A DNA stretch of 64,000 bases from Centroberyx gerrardi (GCF_048128805.1 NC_135999.1:18010690-18074689), one strand, 5' to 3'. Numbered from the stretch's first letter, positions 27,123 to 40,500 are shown. A program made the numbers and translations. Notes: generated by a model from the letters alone, not told the origin.

Positions 27123-30100
27123 AACAAAGGAAGACAACTGTGAGAAGAACAAAAGAAGAAAAGTCAACCTGTAGAAACTTTTAGTCTATAGTGTTGCCAG
27201 TTGAACCATCAACCAATACTCTACTTGACACAGTGAATATTGTGAACTGGTCAATAATTCTCTGTTTCTCTTTCTACATTACCTGCAGTTCCCTTGGCTG
27301 GGCTCTGGGACAGCTGTGACTCCTCCCTGGTCATGCTGCGGGGCCGCGAGCGAGTCTTCTTGACGGCAGCTCGTCCTGGATTGGCTGGTTTCTGCCGCAG
27401 CACTTTGTCCAGGTCAGCCATGATCCTGAGCTGGTGCCGCCGCGCGTACTCCTCTCGTGTGAAATCTCCACGGCGAGCGGGCGTAGCAGGAGGGGTGGGG
27501 GAGGGGGAGGTGGTGCCAGCAGGAGGCGTGTGAGAGGGAGAGCCCCTTCTGTCTTCTAAGGAGGCTGGTCTGAGGATGGGAGACGTTAAGGTTGCTTTGA
27601 CATGGGCTCAGTTTAGCTTTTAATGTTTGAGCTGACAAATGTACACATTCAAACACTGAAAAGTTTGATTCAAGCTTTATGTATGTGTGTGTATGCAGGT
27701 GCATGCATGCATGTATGTGAGTGTTACCTGTTTTCCCTGTCTTGCTCATGCCACTGTTTCCTCCTCCTCAGCTCCTCGCTTCTCTTCTGCTGTCTCTCCA
27801 ACAACAATGCTCTACGCTGGGCCATCTCCTCTTCACTATGTACCTCACCCTACAAACACACACACACACACACACACATCATAATTGTATTGTACAGACA
27901 TTACTGTCACAAGGTATATGTACATGCAAAACAAGCTCCTGTTTCCCTTCTACTCACCTTAAAGAATAATCCTATTCCTCCTCTTGTCCCCAGCTCACTC
28001 TGCTCTCCACTCGGTTCCAAAGCTTCTGTCTGTCTTGTCTGTTCCTCTCTGGATTCTGTTTGCTGTTCTGACGACTCCATGGCTTCTGCTGCCAGATCCA
28101 GCTGCTCTGTGGGATCCGCAGGTTCTCCAGCCAGTTCTCTAGCGGGTTCCACGGCAGATTCTGTTTGGTCACTCATAGAATCCGAGGAAAACTCATGCCC
28201 CTCATCTGTTGGTTCATCACTGGCCCCCTCTGGCCCTCCCATGGATGACAGTGACACCTCAATCAGGCTGCAACGCTTCTCTGCAACTCCTCCTCTCCCT
28301 CCTTCCCCTGCTGCACTGTACGCTGCTGAAAGTGACAGAGTCTCGCTCTCAAATGAGCACTCCGAAGGAGCGCCTGAGCTGCTGCCGTCGGCAGCACCAG
28401 GACGCTCTCTTCTGAGCTGGGGCAAGGCTGCCAGGCTTCCCCCTACCTCCCCATCCTCCTGCTCCAGCTCCAGGCTGAACTGGGTGGGAGTCTCGCTAGA
28501 TCCTGTTTCTGAGGCGCTCTCCTCAGGCTGTGGCTGCTGGGCAGGCTGGGGAGACTCCTGGGGAGTCCGCGGCCCGCCAATGCGGAAGGAAGAGGTGGTC
28601 TGCACTTGACACTTGCTGGGCGACACGCGGCGCAGGTGGGGGAGGGTGTCCACATTCTGGGGTGGCGTTAAGACACGGGTGAGCGGGGGGAACTTGAGCT
28701 CGGAGGGCCGTGGATGAGGCTGGTGAGGGGGGCGTGGGTGGTGTTTGGGGCTGCGGGGAGTGGAGGAGGAGAGGATCTTAGTGCGGGGGGCGGGGCAGGA
28801 GGAAGAAATGACGTTTTTGGGGGAAGTGGAGGAGGTGTGCATGAGAGAACGCCGTGAGGGGGAGGTGGCAGAGGAGGCGGCAGCAGGAATGACCCAAGCT
28901 TTAGTGGTGCTCCTGGTAGAAGCCTTAGTCGGGGTCCGTGGCGGTGTTTTGGTGGGGGTGCGGGGAGGGGTTTTGGGTGGTGTTCTGGGGTTGCTTTTAG
29001 GTGTTGATTTTGCCGTGGTTTTGGGTGTATTTTTGGGTGGAGTTCTCTGTTTGCCCATGAGTTGCTGTTGCTGTTCAGTCAGTTTCTGCATGTCCTTCTG
29101 CAGTGACTGCAGAGCTTCACTCAGTTTCTGCACCACTTCATTATACTCCATTAGGGCCTCACCTCCTTTCTCTTTCTCTCCCCCTTTCTCTTTCTCTGTC
29201 CCTTTCTTACTTTCAACAGAGAACGTGACCTGCTTCTCTAGTCGAGGTGGATGGTGGGCATTTCCTTCAGTTGGCCTCTCTTTCTCCCTCTCTCCCTCTC
29301 TTTCTTTATCCTTCTTTTCTGTCTCCTCCTTCTCCTCCTCCTGTTTCAGTTGCTCCTCCATGCGAGTGAGGCGCTCCTCCAGAGTTATATTATCCTCCTC
29401 TGCTCCTTCCCCTCCTCCCTCTCCTTGCTCTCTCTTCAGCTGAAGGAAGGCGGTTTTTCCCAGCCTCTGTCTGTGCTTGGAGAAGATGGCTTCAATACGT
29501 CTTTTCTGGGCTTCAATGCTTTTGCGTTTTTCCTCCAGACGAGCGCCCAACTCCCAGGCCTCAGAGCCCGGCTCCGGGGCTCTGGGACCCGGGCTGTCCT
29601 GGCGGCCAGGCCCCCCTGCTGGGGTGGAGGGTGTATGCGGGGTTCCTGGGGTGGTTGGGGTCGGGGTCGGGGTACAGGCTGACTCCTCTCCTGGAGCAGG
29701 GGGCTGTCTTCTTCTGCTGTCTCGTCGCTCAGCAAAACTGGTCATGCGTGGACTGTTGCTGGTGCTGTGGTTACCTTGGCGGCCATTACTGGGTCGGAGA
29801 TTACCGGGAGTGTTTCTAGGAATATCGTCTGATGCTTCAGAGGAGTCGACACTGCCATCTCGTAGCACAGAGTCGTCGTCACGTGACATATCGGGGGTCC
29901 GCTTGGATCTCTCCCTCTTCTCTCCCCTTCCTTGCCTCTCAGTGTCACCCAATTCTCCTCCAACAGGCCGGTAGAAGATTCCAGAGCGGCAGGGGGCGGA
30001 GCTACTGAGCTGGGCAGTATCAACCTCAGGAGAGTGCAGGAAGAAGCCAGCAGGGGCTCCCTCTGGACGCAACCTGGGCTCTGGCCTTCCTCCCACCCCT

Positions 30101-30892
30101 CCTCTTCCTCCCCTTCCACCTTTCTCTGCTGTCTTTCCCTTCTTTCCATCTTTGCCTCCAGGAGTGTGGACGGCCTGCAGTGCCTCCTCGATGGTTGGCA
30201 GCTCTCCCAGTGGAGGTGTGTGCGAGTGTGTGTGAGGTCCCCAGGAAGAGCGCTGTGAGGGGGCAGAAGCGCTGACCAGGTGGCTGAGGTCTTCTGGGGG
30301 GCTGTACGGGACACAAACCATCCCTGATGATGTCATTGGTGATGTCATCGCAGGGATGCCAGTGGTCAGGCTGTCAGTGCTGACAGAGCGCAGGACAGAA
30401 TCTATAGGGTTGCCCATGACAATGTCAACGTCACTGTCCAGCCCAAACGGTATGCTGAAAGTCACCGCTGAGAGAGGACGACTGGAGAGAGGTGGATGCA
30501 CAGATTGATGGAAGGACAGATGGATGGGTTGTACAAGACAAGTCATGAAAAGGGAGGGATGATAGAGTAAGGAAGAAAAGCAAAGTGAGAAGATCAAAGA
30601 AACAATTCTGATAAAATGTGAAAGTAATTAAACATTTTCTAAACAAGCCATGTTAAACGTTTCAGTGTAGCTACCTTATTTGTTTCTTGGTCCAGGTTTT
30701 GCTTTCTGGAAAGGCAGATAAGAAAAAATTCAATAAGTCTATGTCAATTACAATCCAAGAAACATATTTCTAAACACTCCCTATTTCTTACCAGGTGACA
30801 CTGGGGAGGAGATGGGCACAAAGGGCTGTTTGAAGATGAAGGAGGGAGAACCACTGGAACAGAACAAGCAAACATAAAATGTAATGTTTCAG

Positions 30893-30940
<48 letters not shown>

Positions 30941-32804
30941 TAGTGGAGGGATGCTGGTACCTGTTGCTATTCCCGCTGACAGGACTTGTGCAATCCAACA
31001 ACCCTGAGGCATCTGAAACACACAGAAGCACTGTCATATTAATGTCTAATCATCAATGTGATACCCATACGTCAAACACTCAAACAGCCAATGAAACAAT
31101 GTTAACGGATTTTTTTTAATGTATTATAAGTAACAGACCTGTGAGGTCAAGTGGTTGCATGGGCTGGACAAAGTCAGGCTTCTGAATCTCAAACCACTCC
31201 AGCAGCTCAGCTATGAAACTCATGATGTTCACCTGAGGAAAAGAACATAGGTTACTGTGGAGGCAGCTCACACATGTGAACACACTTCAGACACAGAATC
31301 AGCAAATTATCTTGGTGACTTTGGTTGAGAGACATGTTGACAACTCAACACACAAAGTTCACACAAATCACACAAAGTTTCAGTACAGTAGCACGTGTCA
31401 GAAGGACATCATACGCAGTGCAAAGGGCACACAATGGACACTGGACTGTAAACACATTCAACACTTGTACACATGCTGCCTGCTTTCCCCCACATACATC
31501 TCTCTGGCTCCTCACAAAAAACATACTGATCTTAGTATATTGATTACTGTGGAAATGTGAAAGGTGGGTGCCTACATGCAGAGCTGGTGGGGCGTAGAGC
31601 AGGTCCTCCACAGCCAGGGGGCAGCAGCTCTGCAGACTGTTCTCACAAAACTCTGTGATCATCTGCAGGTTGTACAGGCTGTCCGCCACTGACATGGTGT
31701 CCTTCAGACACACGTCTGGGAGAGGCAGGGCAGTAGAGTCAGGGTTGAGAGGAAAAAAGTATTCAGTTATAGGGATGCACAAATGTGTGTGCAGCGTGCG
31801 TGTCAGAGAGTAATCATTATGTTTTGAATAAGTAAAACCTAGTTCATTTTAATCCCTTGGGAATATGGGTTATTTCCTTTGAAAGGCTTTGAAAAATGAA
31901 ATTCACTGAACTGCAGACCAAAGCTTATTCAAAATATGGAACATGTTTTGCATACACATTCAAAACTACCCTGCATAGTCTCATTTACAGCTGAAATGTT
32001 TGTACGGATGTACTAATAAGGAAATTCAGAAAAACTGCTAACTCAGTGAATAGAATATATTTTCAAATTGACGCATTTTTTGATTAATTAGGCCTATGTG
32101 GTGGACTGGAGGATTATTTTTATCTAGCTTCCACCATTCAAGCTGTTTAGTATCTCACAAGATAAGTCAAACTTAAACATTTCAAATATCTGAAACCATT
32201 TTCAAATGTATTTTGTCAATTGTGCGTGTGCCTGTGTGTGTTTGTGTCTGTGAATGTGAATGTGAATGTGTGTGTACCCTCCAGAGGCAGCAAGCTGGGG
32301 CAGTAGTAGTGCAATGCAGCAGCTATAGCGCAGCCGTTAGACAGATCTTTGACCCCATAGACCAGAGGAAAAGTAGGAGTCAGCTTAGACTGCACCTTAT
32401 CCTTCCTATAGCGGATCTAAAGAAGAAAGAGAGGAGAGGAAGAGGAGGAGAGAGAGAAGAAGAAAAAGAAGAAGAGAGTTGTGCATGGAGAAGCATGGAA
32501 AAAGGAACAGCAAGTGGGCGGTAAGGGGAAGAGCAGAGGGACAGGAGGAGAGGGGCAGATACACAAAAAATTACAGATATGAAAATAGAAAAAAAGGCAT
32601 AAGTATTTAATGTTGAGAGAGTTGTTACAGACATATAAGTGGCAAACGAAAGATCAAATCAGCCAGGATTGTCCCTCCTCCAGACAATACTGCTAAACAA
32701 AGAAATAACACCATCGACTCAAACTGTGAAGCCAGCCAACATCCAATAAAATTGCAAAGAGAATAAAACTAACAGAAACCAAGCACAAGACCAACAATGC
32801 CTCA

Positions 32805-32841
<37 letters not shown>

Positions 32842-34179
32842 GACACTCACACCAGAAGGTGCAGTGCACAGCTAAAAAAAAAAAAGGCATTGCAGTGAAA
32901 ACAACAGATACAAAAACATGGGTAGAAAAAATGTGAGTGGTAGTGGAATGGGGAAGATTGCCCTCTGGTGTCCATGCAGCAGAAACAGGCAGTGGAGGCA
33001 CCTGGGCCTCAATCTCCAATCAACCACTTTTGATCGGGTAAAAACTACACAGTCAGAATAAAACTGCCGAAAGGGAAAGCAAGTGAATTCTATCAAAAAC
33101 AAAAACCCTGATGCTATAACCCCCTTTAGCAATGGGCACACAAGAGCCAAAATACACAGAGAGAATCCCGTCAACACAAAACAACTGCTGCATGTCTAAG
33201 TGCATGAACTGTAACTAATGTCGAATGACGTTACGGAGCCCTGCTGCAGGAGGACCGAGATGTCGGTAAACACAGTACTGTAATTGACTCAACATTCAAG
33301 AGTAATGTCCAGTTGTATAATGCCTCCCATAGCATGGCTTTGTAACACATACACCTCAAAGAAAAGCAATAAAATATAAATAAATATGGATAAGCAGTGT
33401 TAACAACTAAGGAGTTTTAACTGATCCATCCAACCTCGGGGTTGGAGTGGCAATTAGTTCGTAGTCTGTATGTCAGTCATTCCGCTGATTTGATTGACAG
33501 CGTGAGAAGAGGTGTGGCGATTCGTCAGTCTGTCTGTCAGTCAAGTATGTTGCTACGAGAGACAAGGAGGAGGAGGAGGAGGAGGAGGGTGAGAGAAGAG
33601 TGGCGTGTTATACATTACCACTGGCGGCTTATTCCCCGACTCCTTCAAACAAAAAGCGATAGCATGCTGGATGGGGGATGGCAGAGAGAGGGAGACAAGC
33701 ATAAATGACAAGGGGGCCGGTCATCATGGGAACCGCCACACCACACAGTCACATGGCACTGCTCAGGGAGAAGAGAGCAACAGGGAAGGAGGAGAGAGGG
33801 GCGACAAGTAAGGGGGCAGAGATACTGGAATAACAAACTCTAACAAAGTCATTTCACCACCCTTCACTGCTCCATGCCCTCCCTCCTCTCCATCATCTCC
33901 TTCTCCCCCTCAGCTCTGATAACTGGGCAGTTTGAGATGAAACTGAGACACAGATGACCGATTGCAATAGACCAAGGTCAAAAACCCAGCGTCCAAAACA
34001 TCATCAGTTAACAATAAGCAGTTACAGTACGTATGCGTGGTATCTCATCGGTCAGTTCAAAAGGTCAAGATTTTCTGAAAGACATTACTGTCCTACGCAA
34101 ACACACCTCAAATGGGACAGAGAAGAGGTATGTATAGCATTTCCAGCAGGCACAATAATGTCAGCCATAGCAGACAGAC

Positions 34180-34218
<39 letters not shown>

Positions 34219-34461
34219 CAGAGAGAGAGAGAGAGAGAAAGGCAGAGACAAAGAGAAAGAAAAGAGAGAGACAGGGACAGAGAGACAGGAAGAGAGGACA
34301 CTTACTGGGACTAGTTTCCAGTACCAACGGGTGGAGGGACACTGCCAGGCAGAAGCAAGGCATGAGGACAGAACAGGGGAAGAAGACAAAAAAAGCAGAG
34401 CAAGGTAGATGTTAGAAGCTTTAGCAACACGGCATTATAGTCTGTTGTAAAAAATTGCGTA

Positions 34462-34498
<37 letters not shown>

Positions 34499-35975
34499 AT
34501 TTTCACCGTTTCCTGAGCAGGCTGCAGGTCTGTACACGTCTGAGATTTGGGAGGCTCTTCTTCTTCTGTGCTTTCTCTCAACTTCTGGTTCAGCTGTATG
34601 CACACACAACCACAGTTAAACAAATGGCAGCCTAACATTACTATACAGCATTCATTGATCTTGAATGATGAAGGTTTTAGAATAACAGTGTCTCAGATAA
34701 ACACTGTGGCGCTGTGCTCTCACCCTGTTGACCCAGAAGAGCAGAGCGTTCTCCCACGGAGCCCCGGCCCCCATCTGCTCCGCCTCCACTGCCATCTTCA
34801 CCCGGCCCACTGTCTCTTTGGCAGCCAGTGACATCAGTGCGTCAATCAGGGCTAGGTGGGCCTTCTGCACCCATCACAAGAGGGGAAACAACTGTCACGG
34901 ACGAGGGTAGCAGGGTAGTAGTTTGTTATTCAAAAAGGAGAGTGGACAGTCCACAAACATTGTTTTTAATTTACCTAGACAGTACATCATGGCAGATTTG
35001 ATTTTGTATACAAACTGGACAGATGGAATCTCAAAAAGAACAATAGAGGAACACACACACACTCTCACACACACAGCCACACCCACGCACACACCGTCTT
35101 GATGGGGATGTGGCTGAGGTCCTCCTCGGTGACGTCTGCATCCTGGTCCTTGGGGGTGAAGCCCTTCTTAATGAGGAGCTGCAGCAGGGCTGAGTTGTTG
35201 GCAGGGGATCCCTGCGATGCGGGCAGGGAGACCCCGTGGGCCTGGGCTAACAGGGCCTGGGCTCGGCAGTAGAGCTCCGGGGAGAGCAGCAGCTTGGACA
35301 CGGCCGGCTTGAGGTGCTCTTGTTCATACTGGTCCTTGTAAAGTGGATCACGCAGCTCCACCGGAACATTCTCTGAACGGGGAGAGATGACGACACAGAG
35401 AGGTTTTTCAACGTGTAGAAAGGAGAGACGCACTGTGCTTATGAACAGAAAGAAGCACAGAATTAATATTTCAGTGGATGACACCAGCTGACTGAGTCTT
35501 CCTGAACATTGTCTACAAGGGGAAGGCACTCATTCAACAGCTCAAGGGCATTCTCTGTGCCGCATGTGAGGAGAGACAGACCCATGAAGGAGTCTATAGG
35601 GCAGATATAAGGGATACAGGAAGCAGAGAGGGGACAAACTGAGTCAGCTTCCCTAAATTGTTCTCTTAAGGGAGAGGGGAGCAGACTGGTTCAACTGTAG
35701 AGACTTTCTTTATGAAAGCACTGTCCCATGTGGAAGAGGTCACACAGGTCACACAGGCCCCTGGCAAGAGCCTACAGCGCTACTATCTTCTGTTCTGGGA
35801 GAGAGACAGGGAAAACTAAGTAACTGCTGGGCAAACCCGAAAAAAAGTTTTTCCATAAAGGAAATTAGGTGACAATAAGTGACAACTTCTGCAGGGAGAC
35901 TGAAGGAGAAGAGTGAATAAGTCCCTTCCAGAGATAATGTCATCATCTGCATGAGCAGCTCAGCTAGGTTATCCA

Positions 35976-36032
<57 letters not shown>

Positions 36033-37505
36033 AAGAAGCTCAGACCTATTACATACAACACACCATGGATACTCTATGAGCGGGTCACTTCATAGACACA
36101 TAGAGGCAGAACACACACAAAAATACACACACACACACACACACACACAGCTTCCCGGGCTGACCCATATTCCAACTCTGCAGTCTGTGGATGGCTGCTC
36201 AAGGAGTCAGGATAATCTTGGAGATTGGAGTGGAGTGGACTCTCCCACTCCCACAGGGAACGAGGGGGAATAGTCTTCCACTTCTCTCTGTTTCCTCTGC
36301 AGCCTCTGCTCCTACTCTCTAATCCCTCTCACTAATTCCACCCATTCCTTTACTTCTCGTCGGTCCATACACTGAAGACTCCAACTCCTTGTCGTTGCCA
36401 CTTCTTCCTCCTCTCTGTACCTAATGTAAGCTTTCTTATGCAACCCCTTCTTCCCCTCCTCTCCCCCTCTCCCTATATCTAAACACCTAATTTTCTCTGC
36501 AGTGCTCAAATCCAGCAAACACTGAGGAGGGGAACAGTGGGGATCAAGAGAAGAGAAGAGAAGAGAAGAGGAGAAGAGAAGAGAAGAATTATTTGCAGTA
36601 CCATTTGAGAGAAAAACGACAGTGAAATTTGAATGGAATTTCAAACAAACATCAGCTAAGCCAGATGCAAAGTGTGGAGAGCAGTCTAGAAAAATAAATG
36701 TAAACAACAGCTACTGAAAAAAGAACACTAATATGATTCACATCTTTCAAATTAATGTCATGCAGTGTAACACACACACCCCAGTGCAGTGTGACACACA
36801 CTCATCACTCACAGTCAGAGTTATGAAAAGTGATCCACTCTGTACGGGGTTAAACCTTCGCCTTTCACACTCTGCAGCACTGCCGTCACTATGGGAACGG
36901 TAGAAGAGGAAACTGGCCATTCTGTCCCAATCAAAGCAGAGGCTGTGGGACTGGACTGTAGAGTAGGGACCGGCTAACCCATTTAGCATAATACTAACCT
37001 AATATGGTGGAAACAGAAACAGGCCAGTGGAGCTAAAACAGCACAGCAGCACAGCAGAAAACACTGCCAGAGTGCTGCAGCTTGGTGGCATGTGGCTTTG
37101 TTTGTGTGGGTTTTATGTGTATAATCAGGTGTTAGAAATCGCAGTAAATATCACAGTAACAAACAATACATGCAAGTAACAATGCATTATAATGACACTC
37201 ACCGAAATTCCCATCACACACATACAAACACATGCACACACAAAACTTTGACACAGCCTGGAAGGGGTGATAGAGAATAAGAACACCGAGACTGGCTAAT
37301 CAAGTGAAATCTGAAGAGGGACAATAAAGCACACACACGCACACACGCGCGCACACGCGCGCGCACACACACCCCCCACACACACACACACACTTCACTT
37401 CCTATTGCTAAGATCATATAAAGACAAAGGGATCTCTATAAAATCACTTGGCAAAGTCAGACATGTTCTAAATAAGTGAGAGCAAGGAGGACATAAGTGT
37501 GTGTA

Positions 37506-37580
<75 letters not shown>

Positions 37581-39064
37581 ACATCACTGACTATTTTTTG
37601 CAATGGGTCATCCTTTGGTCATGTCAGGTAAAATAAAATCTCTGGAGGGTAGCTAGCAGAAACCCATGTGTGACATTACTGTTATTTCCTTCCGGGCTTC
37701 CATTAAAATTCTATGAGGAACCCAGCTGACAGATAACAATGGAAACCCCCTGGTGAGATGTCTTCAGCTCATCTCTTTTCTCAACCTATTGACTGGTATA
37801 GGCTAGACAAAATGTAACAAGACTCTCTGTCCAAAGCTATCACTACAGAAACAAAACAAGGGCAATTACATAGAGATTAACTATGCAAGTTTACTACTGT
37901 GCTATTATAGTCTGACATCATTCTATTAGGCAGGAGAGCCTGATCATTATCACTGTGAGCGTATAGAGAGGGCTAATCATAGACTCAGATAAAAACGTGT
38001 CAGCTGTTCCCATACTGCTAAACATGCACATTCATTCGAAGTGTATTTTGGACAGTGGAAAACGTTTTCTTAAGATGCGCTGTTGACAACAAACATCTTC
38101 AATTAATCCATTATATTTTGGCCACTCAAAACATATTTCGAATGAATGTCATTTCCATGCACGCATACATTTTATGTTATTTTTGTATATCTTGAAAATG
38201 TATTATGAAGTACCTGTGAAGCACTGAAAAACCCATTGTCTTATCGACATACAGTACTATGCCACGCGTTAGGCTATATCACAGCGTGCGTAACACTGAC
38301 ACAAATATTATGCGGTCTATTGGCCCATTTACAGCCGGCCCACATAGTATCGGCTAGATATAGATGTACTAGGCCGTCTTGTCTTTGCAAAAAGTATAGC
38401 ACTGTTTCTTAAATGATATTAGCCTATTTACTGTTATGTTGCCTTTACATATTTTGCCTGGTCAGCTTTATGATGGTAAACCCACTACAGGCCTATAGCC
38501 TAACCTGACAAAAGGCTTTGTTGCAATGCAGCGATGACAGCCTCCAGTTCCTTCCCTGCAACATGCACTATTATGAGGAAATTACCTCTCCCTGACACTA
38601 CTCATATTCATGTAATTGATCTTGTAATTCCGCTTTAGGAATATGCTAAACTGCGTACAGCCTTAACCTGCACCGCCTGGGAGGGAGGGGGACTACAGTG
38701 AGCTATGTGGGGCAGCAGGGCAGCGGCTGTGAAGGATGGATGCTGGAGAGGATGACGACGGAGATTCCCTTCAACACCAAACAAAACGACAAAACGCTGA
38801 TTTAACTCAGAGCCCCATATAGCATGATCAATTATTAAGCGCCCCACCCAAGCAGCGCGTCGCCTTTGGTTATGTGGGCAGCGCTTGTCTGCCTAGAAAA
38901 GCGGGTGAAAGCATCATCGGCTGAAGTCTACCTGCAGACCCGTAGGATTTTGCCAGCAGCCACCGGACGCTGGCGCAGATCTTGGCTCGGTTGAAATCGT
39001 ACTGGTCCAGCGGTTTAATCTCCGGTACCGTGAACGTCTTCTTCATCGTGCTCGCATCCACCAT
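25361..39064 (-). CDS. camsap3: CAMSAP3 microtubule minus-end-binding protein (18 exons)
   Basis: Calmodulin-regulated spectrin-associated protein; CAMSAPs bind and stabilise microtubule minus ends through the C-terminal CKK domain, and CAMSAP3 organises non-centrosomal arrays in epithelia. Minus-strand exons: 39064-38932, 35372-35095, 34864-34724, 34593-34507, 34341-34306, 32416-32278, 31715-31576, 31232-31139, 31012-30961, 30853-30792, 30705-30675, 30481-27958, 27849-27728, 27569-27283, 27059-26957, 26289-26177, 26047-25929, 25684-25361. They sum to 4785 nt, 1594 residues, no frame break. N-terminus KKTFTVPEIKPLDQYDFNRA, calponin-homology domain including RWYWKLVP and VADSLYNLQ, then TWTKKQISRPLS and IPFGLDSDVDIVMGNP. 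The 2.5-kb exon 12 holds LPTIEEALQ, coiled coils and a TPxK repeat. CKK domain: KFIIHNALSRCCLAGKVNE through HFLILFRDASCQFRG to SVDAFTIPSHLW. LPTIEEALQ and the overall layout favour CAMSAP3 over CAMSAP1 or 2. Confidence 0.93.
26514..26560. repeat. (GA)n microsatellite in camsap3 intron
   Basis: Pure GA array. A similar one lies at 27084-27119. Confidence 0.97.
26800..26875 (+). mobile_element. 3' tail of an L2-like LINE or derived SINE
   Basis: The phrase CTTTGAGACATGC, then GATGAAGGGCTATAAAAATAAA followed by a short CTTGA repeat, has the form of L2-type LINE tails found through fish genomes. No reverse transcriptase sequence is attached. Identification is from memory of the motif. Confidence 0.5.
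28895..29060 (-). repeat. TPxK/TPPR repeat inside camsap3 exon 12
   Basis: About 50 residues made almost only of Thr, Pro, Lys, Arg and Ser in units such as TPPKTPPRTPTK. In-frame and uninterrupted. Low-complexity, strongly basic, many potential Ser/Thr-Pro kinase sites. Confidence 0.9.
30895..30939. repeat. (GT)n microsatellite in camsap3 intron
   Basis: Pure dinucleotide array between the exons at 30961 and 30853. Confidence 0.97.
32430..34300. other. camsap3 intron with purine-rich simple repeats
   Basis: Includes GA-rich stretches at 32421-32480 and 34180-34280, an (AC)n array at 32807-32838 and a GGA array at 33566-33590. No internal gene was seen. Confidence 0.6.
35979..36031. repeat. 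(GT)n microsatellite in camsap3 intron 1
   Basis: Pure array of about 53 bp; a (CA)n array follows at 36117-36149 and a GAAGA-rich run at 36548-36590. Confidence 0.97.
36600..38930. other. camsap3 intron 1, 5' half
   Basis: No exon recognised. Simple repeats are CA/CG-rich at 37330-37393 and a nearly pure 78-bp (GT)n at 37499-37576. Sequence near 38650-38900 becomes GC-richer toward the first exon. Confidence 0.6.
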
Positions 39065-39230
39065 GGCCGAGCTGTTCCGTACGAAGGACACGGAGACACC
39101 ACCGCACCGGGTAAATGTGATGATGAAGGAGGAAGGAGGGAGGAGGGGAGGAGGGAGGAGGGGAGGAGGAGAGGAGGACTCAGCGGTGCAGCGGTGACAT
39201 GCTGAACAACAAATGCGTGACAACTACAAG
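39065..39230 (-). promoter_or_regulatory. camsap3 5' UTR and promoter-proximal region
   Basis: Upstream of the ATG (39064-39062), the plus strand carries a G-run array at about 39127-39176 of GGAGGAAGGAGGGAGGAGG type, so the sense strand is pyrimidine-rich there. Repeated runs of two to four G could form a G-quadruplex. No TATA box seen. The transcription start cannot be placed exactly. Confidence 0.45.
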
Positions 39231-39410
39231 TTCAAAAACAAAGAGTGAAAATAGAAACAGACAATATTAACTGAATCCAAAACAATAACGTACAATAATA
39301 AAATATGTCACTTTTACAGTCAATTGTTGACACGCCTTCCACACCCCCCGCCCCCGTGAACGTCACATCTCGGCCACCGGGGCATCACAGAAAGTGTCAC
39401 CTTTACTTGG

Positions 39411-40035
39411 CAGGGTTGGGCCCATCCATGAATTGAATTGAGAATGCACGGTAAATTCCAATTCAATACCTGGAGTTGGAATTGGAATGTCACCCAGCTC
39501 TAAGGAGAATTGGAGTTGAATTGGAATGACAGGAACAGAATTGATTTCTATTATTATTATTATTATATTATAATTCCCTGAAATTCCACTTTTGAGAGAG
39601 GCTGTCTTGACTTGCTAAACATTATAAATCAAACATTCTGAATCAAATAAAAGACAGTTAAACAAATCAAATACATTCAATCATAATAGGCTATATGTAT
39701 TACGATTACATGTTATGCATTAAAATACCACCTGAAACCTAACACTTGATAACATGATATTCAGTACATATAAGTTATGTATTATCAATACTGAATAGTA
39801 TTATCTATTACATTACACATAGTGTTAAATAATATAACACTACGTGTAATCTGTGGTAAGAAAAAACAAAAAAAACATGGAATTTCACAGAATTTCATTG
39901 AATTAAATTAAACTTCCTGAAATTCCAGTTCAATTCCAATTGTTTCCTGCAGATTTTTTCGAATTCCATTTCCAATTCCAATTCCTCAGTTGAATTGGAA
40001 TTGATGAGTTCATTCATGAATTGACCCCGATCCTG
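39411..40035. mobile_element. Non-autonomous hAT-like element built of AATTCCAATT repeats
   Basis: 625 bp. Left end CAGGGTTGGG at 39411 and right end CCCCGATCCTG at 40035 form imperfect inverted repeats. Flanks TTACTTGG (39403-39410) and TTACTTAG (40036-40043) match at 7 of 8 positions, as expected for an aged hAT target duplication. Inside, GAATTGGAATTG-type words recur in both orientations, and the centre is A/T-rich. No ORF. It sits just upstream of camsap3. Confidence 0.8.
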
Positions 40036-40309
40036 TTACTTAGCAGGTTCATGTGCGCACGCCGATATTTCCGACAGCACATGAAGGTAGCAGTAGACTG
40101 AAGAGGAAACAGACCTGATAAATGGCATGACATGGCTTATCTCTCTGCTCTCTTTCACTAACGGCCTTGGCAGTAGTTAAATGCCATTGGGGATCAACTG
40201 ATTCACTGTTTCAGCCTGAGAGCCCTTGACAGAATTACCACCGATTTGGATCTCCATATAGGCTGGGGTGGGAAAAACAAATGAGTAACAAAATTAGTAA
40301 CAGTCTTCC

Positions 40310-40500
40310 CTTCCTCCATGCAGAGGTGCCCTTGAGCAAGGCACTTCACCCCAACCTTCCACAGCAGAAGGTTGTGGTTGTATTGGGCAGTGCAGAGAAA
40401 CAGGATGTGTGTTCAGTTGACTTTTGCTGGTTAAATAAAAATTACCACACAGACACACAGGGTGAAGGCTGTCTCCTTTAGAGGTTTAAAGGTCACAGAG
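40310..40500. mobile_element. SINE/LINE-derived fragment
   Basis: The phrase GTGCCCTTGAGCAAGGCACT followed by CACCCCAAC is a very common fish dispersed-repeat motif. Boundaries unclear; no target duplication found. Confidence 0.45.

Noticed and set aside
27623-28609. 328-codon plus-strand ORF across the camsap3 exons near 28 kb
   Set aside because: Antisense to the well-supported 2.5-kb camsap3 exon, and crosses an intron with a CA array. Low-complexity Ser/Leu composition is a shadow of the coding strand.
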